Source: JANNMJ01 sp031397815 (lineage in GTDB: Bacteria; Bacteroidota; Bacteroidia; Cytophagales; Hymenobacteraceae). Taken from it: 36,590 bases of DNA. A program made the translations under genes and the position numbers. Every line of letters begins with the position of its first letter. The first letter of the stretch is position 1. The notes beneath the pieces were generated by a model. It searched no databases. It was not told the DNA's origin and saw nothing but the letters and a program-made list of their open reading frames with translations. This document shows positions 6,189 through 15,259 of this stretch, in pieces. The DNA is taken from NCBI GenBank assembly GCA_031397815.1, contig JANNMJ010000043.1:1-36590 (forward strand), read 5' to 3'.

Positions 6189-9100
6189 TTACTGCACAAC
6201 TACTTGGCGAGTAGCCGTCCGGCCGTTGGTGCGCACCTGCAAGGTGTACATCCCTGGCGCGAGCGACTGCACGCTCACTTCGGTGCTAGCGGCGGCATTT
6301 GCCACGTTCACCGTCTGCTGGCTCACTACCTGGCCGAGGGCGTTCATCATCCGGACGGACACGGAACGCTCGGTGGTCAGGCCGCCCAATTCCACGCGCA
6401 GGGCTTGGCCGCTAACCGGGTTCGGGTAAACCGAGAGGTTGTTGGCAAGCGATGCATCCGCCGACAGGCCCGTTACACCACCGGTGCGGAAGTGCAGGGT
6501 GAAGCGCGGGGTGTTGTCGTTGGCGACGGCGCGGAACGAGTAGAGTGGGTTGACGCTCAGGTTCTGGCTGGTGCCGGTGAGCGCGTCTTCCAGTACTACT
6601 TCCATCCCGGCGGGGATATTCACAATCTGCTCAGCATTGAGGACGTAGTTACCGGTGACGGTTACTTCAGCCACCACTGGCACCGATACGGCACCCGTCA
6701 GCGCTGGCAGGCCGTTGATGCCCATCATAACGCCGTTTGCACGGGTAGCGAGGGTTGGCACGGCGCCCGTTGGACGGAGCTTTTGGGCATCGAAGCGCAT
6801 ATCGTTGCCATTGTTGGTGGCACCTTGCTCGAAGTACACGTAGCCACGGTCGGCGAGCTGAGTTGGCTGGCCCACCTGGCCGAGCGTCAGCGCTACCAAC
6901 GGACGGGTTTCACCCTGGCGACCGAAGGTTGGGTTGGCGTAGGTGGTTACGCGGGCGGCGTTGGTCAGCGAGAATGCACCGGAGCCAGCAGCAGCGCGCT
7001 GTACCCAGAAGCCTTGACCTACGGCGATGCGGTCGGTGCTGGCTGGGCCGACACCGTTGACGTATTGCGCGTAGCTACCCGAGCTGCCGGCACCCGTGCT
7101 GGTCCAGACGCTGATCGAAGCGTTCAGGCCGGCCGCAGTGAGCGAAGCGGCGGGTACCAAATCCCAGTCGATAGGGCTAGGGTAAGGGTTGCCGATGAAG
7201 TTCCAGCCATCGCCGTTAGGCGTGCTGCCGCTGTTGGTGACCGTGCGGGTCACGGTACCGTTGTTCAGGGTACCGGTGAAGTCGAACGTCGAAGGACGCG
7301 TGTAAACGGCGTAGCCACGGCCTGCCGTCATCGGATCCGTCGTCGCGTTTGGCGAGCGGTAGCCTTCGAGGAAGTCTCCGGCAGCGCCGGCGGCTGATTC
7401 ATCGAACTGGAAGATGTTCGGGAATTGGGTAGCCGTCAGCGTCAGGCGAGTCGCTGGCGTGTTGTAAGCCGGATTGACTTGCGGCACAAACGATGCGAAA
7501 GGAGTACCGGTAGTCAGGTCAGCGAAGTTGGTGTTAGCAACTGGCGACGAGAAGTGGCGGTAGCCGAGGCCCGCGTTTTGCGCTGGAGAAACCCAACGCT
7601 GCACTTTCGCCGTGCCAAGCACTACGCCCGTTCCACCATTGACCACCATTGCCGAGTTCTGAGCATCAGACATCAGCGTCAAGCGGCCAACCGAGTTGGC
7701 GGCGTTCAGGTTACCCGAAGTAAGGGTAACGAGCCGGCGTACGGCTACTGGGTTCGTCAGCGTCAGGACGCCGCTGGTGTTACCCAAGCCGCGCACGATG
7801 CTCGGCAGACCCGTACCCGTCGATTTTGCCAACAGGTAGGTGTAGTTATAAGTAGCATCGTTGGAGAATGCACGGATACCGGCACCGGTGATGTTACCCG
7901 TATTGTTACCCGTTGCACCGAAACCGGCCGAAGAACCGATACCAAGCGTAGCGCCGGCAAATACCGACACTTTGTTGAAGTCGTGAACGCTGGAACCCAT
8001 GTTCGCAGTACCCCCGTTGTTGACCACCAAGTTGTTGATGTTCATCGGGCCGGTGAAGCTCAGGGCGCTGGCCGCACCGATGGTAACGGTTCCCAAGACG
8101 TCGGAGCCGTAGTTGTAATTGCCAGCAGCAATATCACCGGGAACGCTAAAGTTGCTCGGCAGCGATACACCAACCTGGAAAGTGCCGGCGGCACCTTGGT
8201 CGGTATTCGTGTAGACGCGCAGGCGGTAAGAAGAACCAGGGGTCGTCGGGAATGCCAGGAATGGATCGCCGAGTGTAGCAACCTGTGCCGCCGTAATGCT
8301 CACGCAAGCAAGCGAAGTACCGCCGCAAGCACTATACACTTCAAGGCCCAAATGCGTGGCCGTGCCCATAACAGCCGTTAAATACAGGCCGTTGGTACCG
8401 GCAGTAAACGTGTACCATACATCCTGGATGCTACCCGTTGAGCAGGTAGGGTCAGTGGAGCCAACCGCTTCGGAGGCACCGAGAGTGGTACCTGGGAAGG
8501 TTGGGGTGCTGATAGACCCCCAAGCTGGAGCCACGTTGATACCAAGTGCCGTCGGGCTTGCGCAGTTATCGTTGCTTGGAGCGCCTGGTGCCGTGGTGAA
8601 GGAACGAGTTACGCAACCCGTTGCTGCACCGGCCGAGTTGCGAGCCACTACTTTGTAGTAGTAAACCGTAGAAGCCATCAAAGGCGTTGGGGTGCCGTAG
8701 TCAAAGGTGATACCAGGCTGGTTGACCGATACCAAAGCGCCGCCAAGCTCGTTTTGAACGTCCGTTTGGTTCGTGCTCAGGTAAACGTCGAAACCATCTG
8801 GGCTACCGCCGCCGCTGCCGAACTGGATCGTGCCGGTGCGGGCTACGTTAACCGCACCGTTGGCCGGAATCTGCAGGCTTGCGCAGGCTGGAGGGGTGAC
8901 AGGCGGAGTAGTAGGAGCGAAGTTCACCCCAACAGCAAAGCGGAATGGGCTGTTGGCGGTTGCGAAGTCGTTCCAGGCAGGAAATGCTGCTGGTGGAACG
9001 GAACCGCGGAAGTAGAAGCTGCTGCTCCGGATCGGATCTTCTGACTCGTAAGAGAAGCCGATGTTCGTGGTGTTGGGCTGGAACACACCCACGAAGAAGT

Positions 9101-10661
9101 CGCCGCTCACTGGTACCGCCGGCGCCACAGTGAAGTTGGCCGTTTGAGCGGCCGTCGTGCGGGTCAGCAGAGCAGACGTGTACAAAATCGTTCCGGGCGT
9201 GCCACCGGCGCCATTGTCATCGACAATGATCAGGCGGTACTGCTGCGACGACGCGATGGCCTGGAAGTCGACGCTGATCTGGTCGATGTTGCGTGGGTTG
9301 GTGGCGGTGAAGCGAGCCACGAACTGGCCGGCTGCCCCGTTGAAACCTACCCCGCCCGCGTTGGTAGCGGTAGAAGCGTACGAAAGCTCCGAAGCCGTCA
9401 CGTTCTGCGTGAACGTGCTGGTGTTATCACCGGGGGTGTCGTCGGTTGGGAGCGTTACCGTAATGGTGTTGCTACCCGTGTTGGTTGGGCTGAATGCGGC
9501 GAACGACACGACTACTGAACCACCGGCCGGGATAATGCCCGACGGCTTGGTGTCAGAGAAAGCGTTGGCACCGGTTACGTTCAACGTAACGGTCCGCGAA
9601 GCGATTGGGCCGGAAGTCGTGTTCGTTACCCGCGCGCGGATTATGTGCGGAACACCGTCTGGAATCGCCAATTTAGCCAAGGTGTAAACGATTACACTGG
9701 CGTTGTCGGTGATAGGCGCTACTGGCGTGAATTGGAAGGTGCGCCCAGCGGTTGGAGCTATGTTCTGCTGAATCTGGAAGGCCGCTGCAGGGCTGGAGCC
9801 GCCACCTAAACCCCCTACTGGAGCGTTGTTAGCGTAGATAGAACCGGGAGTGGCGTTATTAGTGCCGTTCTGGCTCGTTAGTGAGATGGGTGCTGCCCAG
9901 CTCGTGCCAGACGATTTACGCATCCACACCACTTCGGCTGGGGCGTTGCTGGTGCCTTTCAGGCCTACACCAATCGCTTTCTGCACGACCAGCGTACCGG
10001 GTACCGGCACGTTGTATACAAATTGGATCACGTTGGTGGTTTCGTACAGCTTCACCTGGAAGTCAAGTGAGTTATATACGATGGTCGGCGAAGGAAAGTC
10101 CGCCATATCCTTCCACTGAATCGTGCAGACACGGTTTGGCGAAGTGCCGCTCGTGAATACCCGGTATTCGTTCGTGCCCTGCGTTCCGGGGGTCAGGTCG
10201 TGGTTGTAAGGCGCGATGATGTTGCGGTCCAGCGCATTGGTGCTGGCCAGCGCACTGCCAACGATAGAGTTGGAGTTGGCGCCAGTCAGAAATTCCGATG
10301 ATGGCAGGATGCTACCGAGCTTGATGAAGCCGTTGGTACACATCGTGAACTGCGTATAGCTCTGCCCTTCGTAGGAGAAGGTGAAGCCGATGTTTTCCGG
10401 ATCCGAAAGACCATCATCCTCCAGATCGGTCGATCCGCTAGGACCGTTCTGCATCAGAATCTGAGTGCCGTTGGTGCCCAGATCCGTGTAAGTGCCCGCG
10501 ATGGTTGTTACGCCAGATGTCGGGTAGTTGAGCTGAGCGTGCGCAGGCAGAGAGCAGAGGCCCCCGATCGCCAGCGCGGCGAGCATTGATTTCCAGCCGG
10601 GAGCTGGTGCGGCAGGGTGGGGCGACCGGTTAGAGGCGGTCGCGGGTAGGGGTGTCCACAT
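6189..10661 (-). CDS. Large secreted type IX cargo protein, adhesin-like
   Basis: From the ATG at 10661 this is a 1490-residue exported protein. The N-terminus is a long signal peptide with a positively charged segment, then MLAALAIGGLCSLPAHAQ, with cleavage near residue 43. Next come beta-rich regions: an N-terminal domain with MCTNGFIKLGS (about 106-117), a CARDB-like beta-sandwich at about 315-425 (IIRARVTNTTSGPIASRTV), and a fibronectin III-like segment at about 616-691 (YYYKVVARNSAGAATGC). The middle is Thr/Asn/Gly rich. The last 82 residues (1409-1490: LSVYPNPVSG, LGQVV, APGMYTLQV) form a type A C-terminal sorting domain, so the protein should cross the outer membrane through SprA and have this tail removed or anchored. 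No enzyme motif is seen; surface adhesion or matrix is an inference. A longer start at 10778 would put about 40 unusual residues before the signal peptide. Confidence 0.88.
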   Translation of the reverse strand: MWTPLPATASNRSPHPAAPAPGWKSMLAALAIGGLCSLPAHAQLNYPTSGVTTIAGTYTDLGTNGTQILMQNGPSGSTDLEDDGLSDPENIGFTFSYEGQSYTQFTMCTNGFIKLGSILPSSEFLTGANSNSIVGSALASTNALDRNIIAPYNHDLTPGTQGTNEYRVFTSGTSPNRVCTIQWKDMADFPSPTIVYNSLDFQVKLYETTNVIQFVYNVPVPGTLVVQKAIGVGLKGTSNAPAEVVWMRKSSGTSWAAPISLTSQNGTNNATPGSIYANNAPVGGLGGGSSPAAAFQIQQNIAPTAGRTFQFTPVAPITDNASVIVYTLAKLAIPDGVPHIIRARVTNTTSGPIASRTVTLNVTGANAFSDTKPSGIIPAGGSVVVSFAAFSPTNTGSNTITVTLPTDDTPGDNTSTFTQNVTASELSYASTATNAGGVGFNGAAGQFVARFTATNPRNIDQISVDFQAIASSQQYRLIIVDDNGAGGTPGTILYTSALLTRTTAAQTANFTVAPAVPVSGDFFVGVFQPNTTNIGFSYESEDPIRSSSFYFRGSVPPAAFPAWNDFATANSPFRFAVGVNFAPTTPPVTPPACASLQIPANGAVNVARTGTIQFGSGGGSPDGFDVYLSTNQTDVQNELGGALVSVNQPGITFDYGTPTPLMASTVYYYKVVARNSAGAATGCVTRSFTTAPGAPSNDNCASPTALGINVAPAWGSISTPTFPGTTLGASEAVGSTDPTCSTGSIQDVWYTFTAGTNGLYLTAVMGTATHLGLEVYSACGGTSLACVSITAAQVATLGDPFLAFPTTPGSSYRLRVYTNTDQGAAGTFQVGVSLPSNFSVPGDIAAGNYNYGSDVLGTVTIGAASALSFTGPMNINNLVVNNGGTANMGSSVHDFNKVSVFAGATLGIGSSAGFGATGNNTGNITGAGIRAFSNDATYNYTYLLAKSTGTGLPSIVRGLGNTSGVLTLTNPVAVRRLVTLTSGNLNAANSVGRLTLMSDAQNSAMVVNGGTGVVLGTAKVQRWVSPAQNAGLGYRHFSSPVANTNFADLTTGTPFASFVPQVNPAYNTPATRLTLTATQFPNIFQFDESAAGAAGDFLEGYRSPNATTDPMTAGRGYAVYTRPSTFDFTGTLNNGTVTRTVTNSGSTPNGDGWNFIGNPYPSPIDWDLVPAASLTAAGLNASISVWTSTGAGSSGSYAQYVNGVGPASTDRIAVGQGFWVQRAAAGSGAFSLTNAARVTTYANPTFGRQGETRPLVALTLGQVGQPTQLADRGYVYFEQGATNNGNDMRFDAQKLRPTGAVPTLATRANGVMMGINGLPALTGAVSVPVVAEVTVTGNYVLNAEQIVNIPAGMEVVLEDALTGTSQNLSVNPLYSFRAVANDNTPRFTLHFRTGGVTGLSADASLANNLSVYPNPVSGQALRVELGGLTTERSVSVRMMNALGQVVSQQTVNVANAAASTEVSVQSLAPGMYTLQVRTNGRTATRQVVVQ

Positions 10662-10795
10662 AGGCGTGGCAGGGGGGGGGTAATAGGTGAAAAGAAGAAA
10701 TGTGGTCTGTAAGCCCTCCGCTCCACCCTCAACCTCACCCGGTTGGTGAGGTCCGACGACTCCGTCGGTACTGTGCAATCATTGCGGAAGTGCCT

Positions 10796-10829
10796 CAAAT
10801 CTATTCACAAAATGATGACATTTTGCAAA
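10796..10829 (-). promoter_or_regulatory. Probable promoter of the type IX cargo gene with a palindrome in its spacer
   Basis: On the minus strand TTTG (10829-10826), 22 bases, then TAGATTTG (10803-10796) resemble the -33/-7 pair, with a spacer slightly longer than usual. The spacer contains the inverted repeat CAAAATG-N4-CATTTTG (10808-10825), a candidate operator. The ATG at 10661 would have a leader of roughly 125 bases. Confidence 0.5.
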
Positions 10830-11041
10830 CTTTCTTGTAAAATCTATCAGTCTTCAGTGTCTTTTTGTGAAAAAAGCCTTTTCCGCAACGTATTGGGGTT
10901 TTTATGTTTTGCTATTTCAGCGAAGAAGAACCAGCTGCTGACGGGTACTGAGGGCGGCGGTTAACGCAGATGCGCGGCAGCGACTACTAACTTGCGACGA
11001 ATAACACCTCGCGGCCCGCGCTTGAGCGCTCGGAAGCGGGA
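10830..11041. other. AT-rich intergenic region upstream of the MoxR gene
   Basis: Positions 10830-10920 are much richer in A and T than their surroundings, with several T-runs. They separate the divergent cargo and MoxR genes. I find no TAnnTTTG box on the plus strand that I would defend as the MoxR promoter, and no RNA gene. Confidence 0.4.
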
Positions 11042-12040
11042 ATGCACCGTCAACCTTTCGCAATGCCTTCTTCCGATCAGATTCAGGACCATCAACAGAA
11101 GCTCAAACAGGTTATTGCGGAGGTGGGGAAGGTGGTAGTCGGCCAGCAAACCCTCATCAACCGCTTGCTGATTGGGCTGTTCACGGGGGGGCATATTCTG
11201 CTGGAAGGCGTGCCGGGATTGGCTAAGACCCTAACGGTGAACACGCTGGCGCAGGTACTGCACCTGGATTTTCAACGCTTGCAGTTCACGCCCGACCTGC
11301 TGCCGTCGGATTTGGTGGGCACGATGATCTACAATCAGAATCAATCGGCTTTCGAGGTGAAGAAGGGGCCGATTTTCGCCTATCTGGTGTTGGCGGATGA
11401 GATCAACCGGTCGCCAGCGAAGGTGCAGAGCGCCTTGCTCGAAGCGATGCAGGAGCGGCAGGTGACGATTGGCGAGACGACTTTTCCGCTCGACCGCCCT
11501 TTTCTGGTTCTCGCAACGCAGAACCCGGTCGAGCAGGAGGGAACCTACCCGCTACCGGAAGCGCAGGTCGATCGATTCATGCTTAAAGTACACGTCGATT
11601 ACCTCCGGAAATCGGATGAGCTGGCGGTGATGCGGCGGATGGCCGATCTGTCGTTCCGGCCGGAGGTAAAAGAGGTGCTGACGAAACAGGACATTTTCGA
11701 TATCCGCGACGAGATCAACCAAGTACAGGTCTCGGATACGCTGGAGAAGTACATCATCGAGCTGGTCTTCGCCACCCGCAAACCGGCGGACTATGACTTG
11801 GCGGAGTTCGCTTCTTATGTGCAGTATGGGGTTTCGCCGCGGGCGTCGATTGCGCTGCACCGGGCCGCCCGCGCGATTGCGTTTTTCGAAGAGCGCGATT
11901 ATGTGCTGCCGGAAGATATTAAGGAAGTCGCGACGGACGTGCTCAATCACCGGCTCCTGCTCAATTACGAAGCAGAAGCCGATGGCGTGAAAAGCAAAGA
12001 CCTCATTGAGGCGATTCTGCGGAAAGTGCCCATCAGCTGA
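11042..12040 (+). CDS. MoxR-family AAA+ ATPase
   Basis: This 332-residue cytoplasmic ATPase matches the MoxR (APE2220/MRP) group, chaperone-like AAA+ proteins that help assemble or activate partners, often von Willebrand A-domain proteins. Visible motifs are Walker A GVPGLAKT (56-63), Walker B LVLADE (115-120) followed by INRSPAKVQSALLEAMQE, sensor 1 in LATQNPVEQEGTYPLPEAQVDRF (157-179), and the C-terminal lid domain with a SPRAS segment. A second ATG at 11063 (MPSSDQIQ) could be the true start. MoxR genes usually precede DUF58 and VWA genes; here the next gene is converging and unrelated, with only 36 bases between the two stop codons, so it stands alone. Confidence 0.93.
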   Translation: MHRQPFAMPSSDQIQDHQQKLKQVIAEVGKVVVGQQTLINRLLIGLFTGGHILLEGVPGLAKTLTVNTLAQVLHLDFQRLQFTPDLLPSDLVGTMIYNQNQSAFEVKKGPIFAYLVLADEINRSPAKVQSALLEAMQERQVTIGETTFPLDRPFLVLATQNPVEQEGTYPLPEAQVDRFMLKVHVDYLRKSDELAVMRRMADLSFRPEVKEVLTKQDIFDIRDEINQVQVSDTLEKYIIELVFATRKPADYDLAEFASYVQYGVSPRASIALHRAARAIAFFEERDYVLPEDIKEVATDVLNHRLLLNYEAEADGVKSKDLIEAILRKVPIS

Positions 12041-12076
12041 TTATAAGTTGATTATCAGCTCATACTTGGGCAATCC

Positions 12077-12712
12077 CTACTTGTCAGAGCGCAGCTCCTT
12101 GGCGTATTCCTTGACGTTGATGGGGTCGTCGCTTTCGCGGACGGTGCCCATGACGGCCTTCATGTAAGTCAAAAGCTGGGCTTGCGTATCGCCACCGAGG
12201 AGCGGCGCGCAGACGGTGAGCACCTGCCGGTTGCAGACGGTGCTCATAAAATGCTGCTCGGTGGCGCCGCCTTTGCTGTTGCCGGGCAGCGTGTACCACC
12301 AGTGAATCACCAAACGGCCTTTGGCGGTGGTTATGTATTCCTGCTTGGTATCGCGGATGGGGTGCTGCGCAATGGTTTCCTCGTCTTCAAGGTCGTGCCG
12401 AAACTGGAGCTGGAGCATTTCTTTCGGCAGCAGCACGCGCGAGCCGGCGCCGTGCGTCAGCTCCTTGTCGGGGGTGTTGGTGAAGCGCATCAGGCGGTCA
12501 TCGATCTGAATGAAGCCATCCGTGCCTTGGGCGGGCTTGATGACGTCGCCTTCCACGTCCGCCGCGAAGAAGGAATCGATGGTGTTGAAGACGATGGTTG
12601 CCCCATCGGCCGTCAGCACGGCTTTGGGGGCAATGCTCTGGGCCGCCGCCATAAGGGGCAACAGCGTGGCCATAATCAGTAAGCAGACGAGGCGAGTGAA
12701 AAGCCGAAGCAT
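12077..12712 (-). CDS. Secreted protein of unknown function
   Basis: I do not recognise the family. The 211-residue product starts with a clear Sec signal peptide (MLRLFTRLVCLLIMATLLPL, cleavage near MAAAQ at 24-25). The mature part, about 187 residues, looks like a mixed alpha/beta globular domain. It has short strand-like segments (AVLTADGATIVFNTID, GRLVIHWWYTLPG) and two cysteines (in TVCNRQVLTVCAP), with no lipobox, membrane helix or sorting tail. A periplasmic location is most likely. The promoter-like pair at 12812-12842 lies about 100 bases upstream. It ends 36 bases from the stop codon of the converging MoxR gene. A role linked to MoxR cannot be claimed, since the genes are on opposite strands. 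Confidence 0.8.
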   Translation of the reverse strand: MLRLFTRLVCLLIMATLLPLMAAAQSIAPKAVLTADGATIVFNTIDSFFAADVEGDVIKPAQGTDGFIQIDDRLMRFTNTPDKELTHGAGSRVLLPKEMLQLQFRHDLEDEETIAQHPIRDTKQEYITTAKGRLVIHWWYTLPGNSKGGATEQHFMSTVCNRQVLTVCAPLLGGDTQAQLLTYMKAVMGTVRESDDPINVKEYAKELRSDK

Positions 12713-12811
12713 AGGGGAAAGGAGGAAGTGTCAGGCAGTGCCTGAGCCGGTGATGAGAGAAAATGCAGCCAACCGGCCGATGCCGACCGACCGACTCAGT
12801 GGAGAATGCGA

Positions 12812-12842
12812 CGAAGGTAGGCGATTGGGAAGAGGGCGGCAA
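12812..12842 (-). promoter_or_regulatory. Possible promoter of the 12077-12712 gene
   Basis: On the minus strand TTG (12842-12840), 20 bases, then TACCTTCG (12819-12812) differ from the -33/-7 consensus by one base in the -7 box. The ATG at 12712 lies 99 bases downstream. Confidence 0.45.
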
Positions 12843-13071
12843 CTACATTTTTGAGTGATAGCGGAGTAAAAAAAACGTCAGAATCGGAATAAGATTTTTT
12901 CATACAGAAAACAAGATTCTTGCCAAGCCATACACGCCTCCGGCGACCGACTAGCGCCCTTCCGGCGCCGTTAAGGTGCTGCTGGAGGTAGTACTTTGCA
13001 AGGCGAACAGGGGCGCTCGCTCCTGTTAGCCTTCACTGCCGCTCACCCTTAATGCGGCGCACCGCTGATTG
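12843..13071. other. Intergenic region upstream of the methyltransferase gene
   Basis: Positions 12850-12930 are AT-rich (A8 run, T6 run). GTACTTTG at 12991-12998, 74 bases before the methyltransferase ATG, is a near miss to TAnnTTTG; the same octamer occurs just before glgB at 32138-32131 (minus). I see no RNA gene or coding region here. Confidence 0.35.
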
Positions 13072-13896
13072 ATGTCATCTTCCCGATTCGCTACTGGTTT
13101 ACGGGCCATTGGGCGCCTGATTCGTAATCCGTGGCTGCTCACGCACGTTTTGGCGGCTGATGAGGGAGCTTGGCAGCAACGCGCCACGAAACACGCGCTG
13201 CGGTGGAATCTGGGGCCATACGGCCTGCCGATTACGCCCCTCGCCGCGCTGTTGCCGGCCGATGGCGATACGGTAGCGCCGTTCGCGTTCGGGGGCGGCG
13301 GGTCGTTGCCGACGGATTTATTGCTGCTGCGGGCGCTGGTGCGGCGGGCCGGACCCCAAGCGCGCTATTTTGAGATTGGGACGTGGCGCGGCGAAAGTGC
13401 CGCCGCAGTAGCGCCGCTGGCGGCAACGGTGCAAACGCTCAATCTCAGTCCGGAGCAGCTGAGAGCATTGGGAATGACCGAGGATTATATCCGGCAGCAC
13501 GGGCTTTTCTCGCGCTCGTGGGCCAACATTACGCACCTGCTCGGCGATTCAGGCACGTTCGATTACACGACTTTGCCGCCGCCGGATGTCGTTTTTATCG
13601 ACGGCGACCATCGGTACGCGGCCGTCCGGACGGATACGGCGCGGGTTTTTGCGCATTTGGTTGGGCCGAAAACGGTGGTCGTGTGGCACGATGCAGCACG
13701 TCAGCCGGAGCAGCCACGCTGGGAAGTGTTGGCGGGAATCCTCGACGGGTTGCCGCCGGAGCTGCCGGGGCGGCTGTACGCTATTAGCCATTCGTTGTGC
13801 GCCGTGTATGTGCCGGAGGAGCTGGCGTCGGTCGCCGCCACTGTATGGCCGGTGCCGGATATGGCTTGGGAAGTGACGGTTAGGCCGAAGAAGTAG
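13072..13896 (+). CDS. Class I SAM-dependent methyltransferase-like protein
   Basis: This 274-residue protein (from ATG 13072) resembles the Methyltransf_24 group of class I methyltransferases. The glycine-rich SAM-binding loop is YFEIGTWRGESAAAVAP at about residues 99-115. A later DVVFIDGDHRYAAVRTD (about 172-188) gives the acidic metal- or substrate-side motif of this group, and VVVWHDA follows (about 203-209). The first 75 residues form a family-variable N-terminus without a signal peptide or membrane span. Methyltransf_24 proteins often modify sugars or small molecules, and the next gene on the other strand encodes a polysaccharide flippase, so a cell-surface glycan role is possible but unproven. 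A TTG codon at 13069 could add one residue. Confidence 0.82.
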   Translation: MSSSRFATGLRAIGRLIRNPWLLTHVLAADEGAWQQRATKHALRWNLGPYGLPITPLAALLPADGDTVAPFAFGGGGSLPTDLLLLRALVRRAGPQARYFEIGTWRGESAAAVAPLAATVQTLNLSPEQLRALGMTEDYIRQHGLFSRSWANITHLLGDSGTFDYTTLPPPDVVFIDGDHRYAAVRTDTARVFAHLVGPKTVVVWHDAARQPEQPRWEVLAGILDGLPPELPGRLYAISHSLCAVYVPEELASVAATVWPVPDMAWEVTVRPKK

Positions 13897-14001
13897 GGTG
13901 GTTTCGGGGTGTGAATCCTTACTTCCCATCCCCTCACCAAAGGAAAGGGGAGCCTAACAACATACCTTCTTCGAACTCCGAAGTTTCTCTAATCGAGCGC
14001 G

Positions 14002-15255
14002 TTATGCCTTGTTGCGGGGGAGTTGAATATCCTGCCGACGCGGCAAAAGCGCGTTGATGGACGATTGGCCGGTCGTATTCGTCAGATATGTGAACAGCAC
14101 GCCCGCCACCGTGATATAAGACAGTGAGCTAGCGATAGCCGCCCCGACGGCCCCGTACTTCGGAATCAGCAGGAATGAGGCGGCGGCAGCCACGGCCAGT
14201 CCGAACCCCGTTGCGCGGTTGTTGAGCCGGTATTGGCCCAAGCCCGCAAACCACGTGCTCACCAGCATCCCCATACTCATCGCGGCAATGCCCGGCGCCA
14301 GCCACGCAATGATGGGCCGCGCGGCGCCGAATTCAGGCCCGAAAATCTTCGCTAACACCGAAGCGGGGAGCAGCAGCAGCGCACCCAACCCGCCGATGGT
14401 CATCAGGCCGGAAAGGCGGGCGGCGCGGAGCAACGGCGCTAAGCGAGCTGGCTTATCAGCGGAGTTGACCAGCTCGATGTACTGCGACTGTGCGGCCGAG
14501 CGGCCAATCAGCCACAAGGCTTCTGCCAACGCCACGCCGACACTCAGCACGCCCACCGCTTTCGGCCCGGCCCAAGCGGCCAGTAAGTAGTAGCCGAGGC
14601 GGTAGTTCAGGAAGACCAAAATGTTGGAAATATGCGCCCCCCGGCTGTGGCGGGCCAATTCCAGCGTGATGCGGCGCAGAGCCCGCCGGGTGAGCGGCCG
14701 GGCATCCGGCAGCCGCAGTAGCGCGCCGAACGCCACCAGCAGCACCACTCCAAACGAGAGGTACGTAGCGTAATAAAACACCTCAATCCGCAGAATATTC
14801 AGGCCGAAAAACGCCACCAGTAACGTGCCGACCAAGAGAACGGACTGGCTGACATTCAGAATATTGTAAAGCGTTTCGCGCCGTCGGCCCAGCAGCAGGG
14901 AGCTGACGATGGCGTAACAGGCCTGCACTAATGATAAGCCGCCGACGTGGAGCGCATACGTCAGGTCTTGCCGGATAATTCCGGCGATGGTCGCCCCGAT
15001 TCCGCAGACGATGACGGCCCAAGCGGTGGCGGGCACGAGCAGGCGCCACACGTTGCGCCGGGGCGCCAGAAAAATCAGCGACGAGCCGCCCAACAGGCCG
15101 ATGAAGAGCAGAATGAGCGCTACATCGGTCACCAAAAGGCTGATACGCCCGCGACCGGTCGCGCCCAAGTACTGCGCCGTGAGCATCACCACGACGAAGT
15201 TGAGCAGCGCGACGCCGAAGCGGGTGGCGAATGTGAGCAGGGTGCGGCGAAGCAA
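14002..15255 (-). CDS. Polysaccharide/lipid-linked oligosaccharide flippase (Wzx/MATE-like)
   Basis: This 417-residue inner-membrane protein has about 12 hydrophobic segments spread evenly from residue 8 to 400. The N-terminus (TFATRFGVALLNFVVVMLTAQYLGATGRGRISLL) is typical of the polysaccharide-biosynthesis RfbX/Wzx group of the MVF/MATE-type superfamily: a first helix, then an amphipathic YLGxxxxGxxSLL segment. Such proteins move lipid-linked glycans across the inner membrane. The charged loop RLPDARPLTRRALRRITLELARHSR (about 180-205) sits at the pseudo-repeat boundary. The start lies four bases after the M28 peptidase stop codon, so the two are almost certainly co-transcribed. No glycosyltransferases sit next to it, so the substrate is unknown. 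Confidence 0.88.
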   Translation of the reverse strand: MLRRTLLTFATRFGVALLNFVVVMLTAQYLGATGRGRISLLVTDVALILLFIGLLGGSSLIFLAPRRNVWRLLVPATAWAVIVCGIGATIAGIIRQDLTYALHVGGLSLVQACYAIVSSLLLGRRRETLYNILNVSQSVLLVGTLLVAFFGLNILRIEVFYYATYLSFGVVLLVAFGALLRLPDARPLTRRALRRITLELARHSRGAHISNILVFLNYRLGYYLLAAWAGPKAVGVLSVGVALAEALWLIGRSAAQSQYIELVNSADKPARLAPLLRAARLSGLMTIGGLGALLLLPASVLAKIFGPEFGAARPIIAWLAPGIAAMSMGMLVSTWFAGLGQYRLNNRATGFGLAVAAAASFLLIPKYGAVGAAIASSLSYITVAGVLFTYLTNTTGQSSINALLPRRQDIQLPRNKA

Positions 15256-15259
15256 AGCG

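Noticed and set aside
6177..8381. Two long plus-strand frames opposite the type IX cargo gene
   Set aside because: The cargo gene has a signal peptide and a sorting domain in one continuous frame; the opposite frames have Arg/Gly/Val-rich shadow composition.
12035..12060. Bidirectional terminator between the MoxR gene and the converging secreted-protein gene
   Set aside because: AGCTGAT/ATCAGCT arms exist but include a stop codon, have a weak stem and no T-run; I could not defend it.
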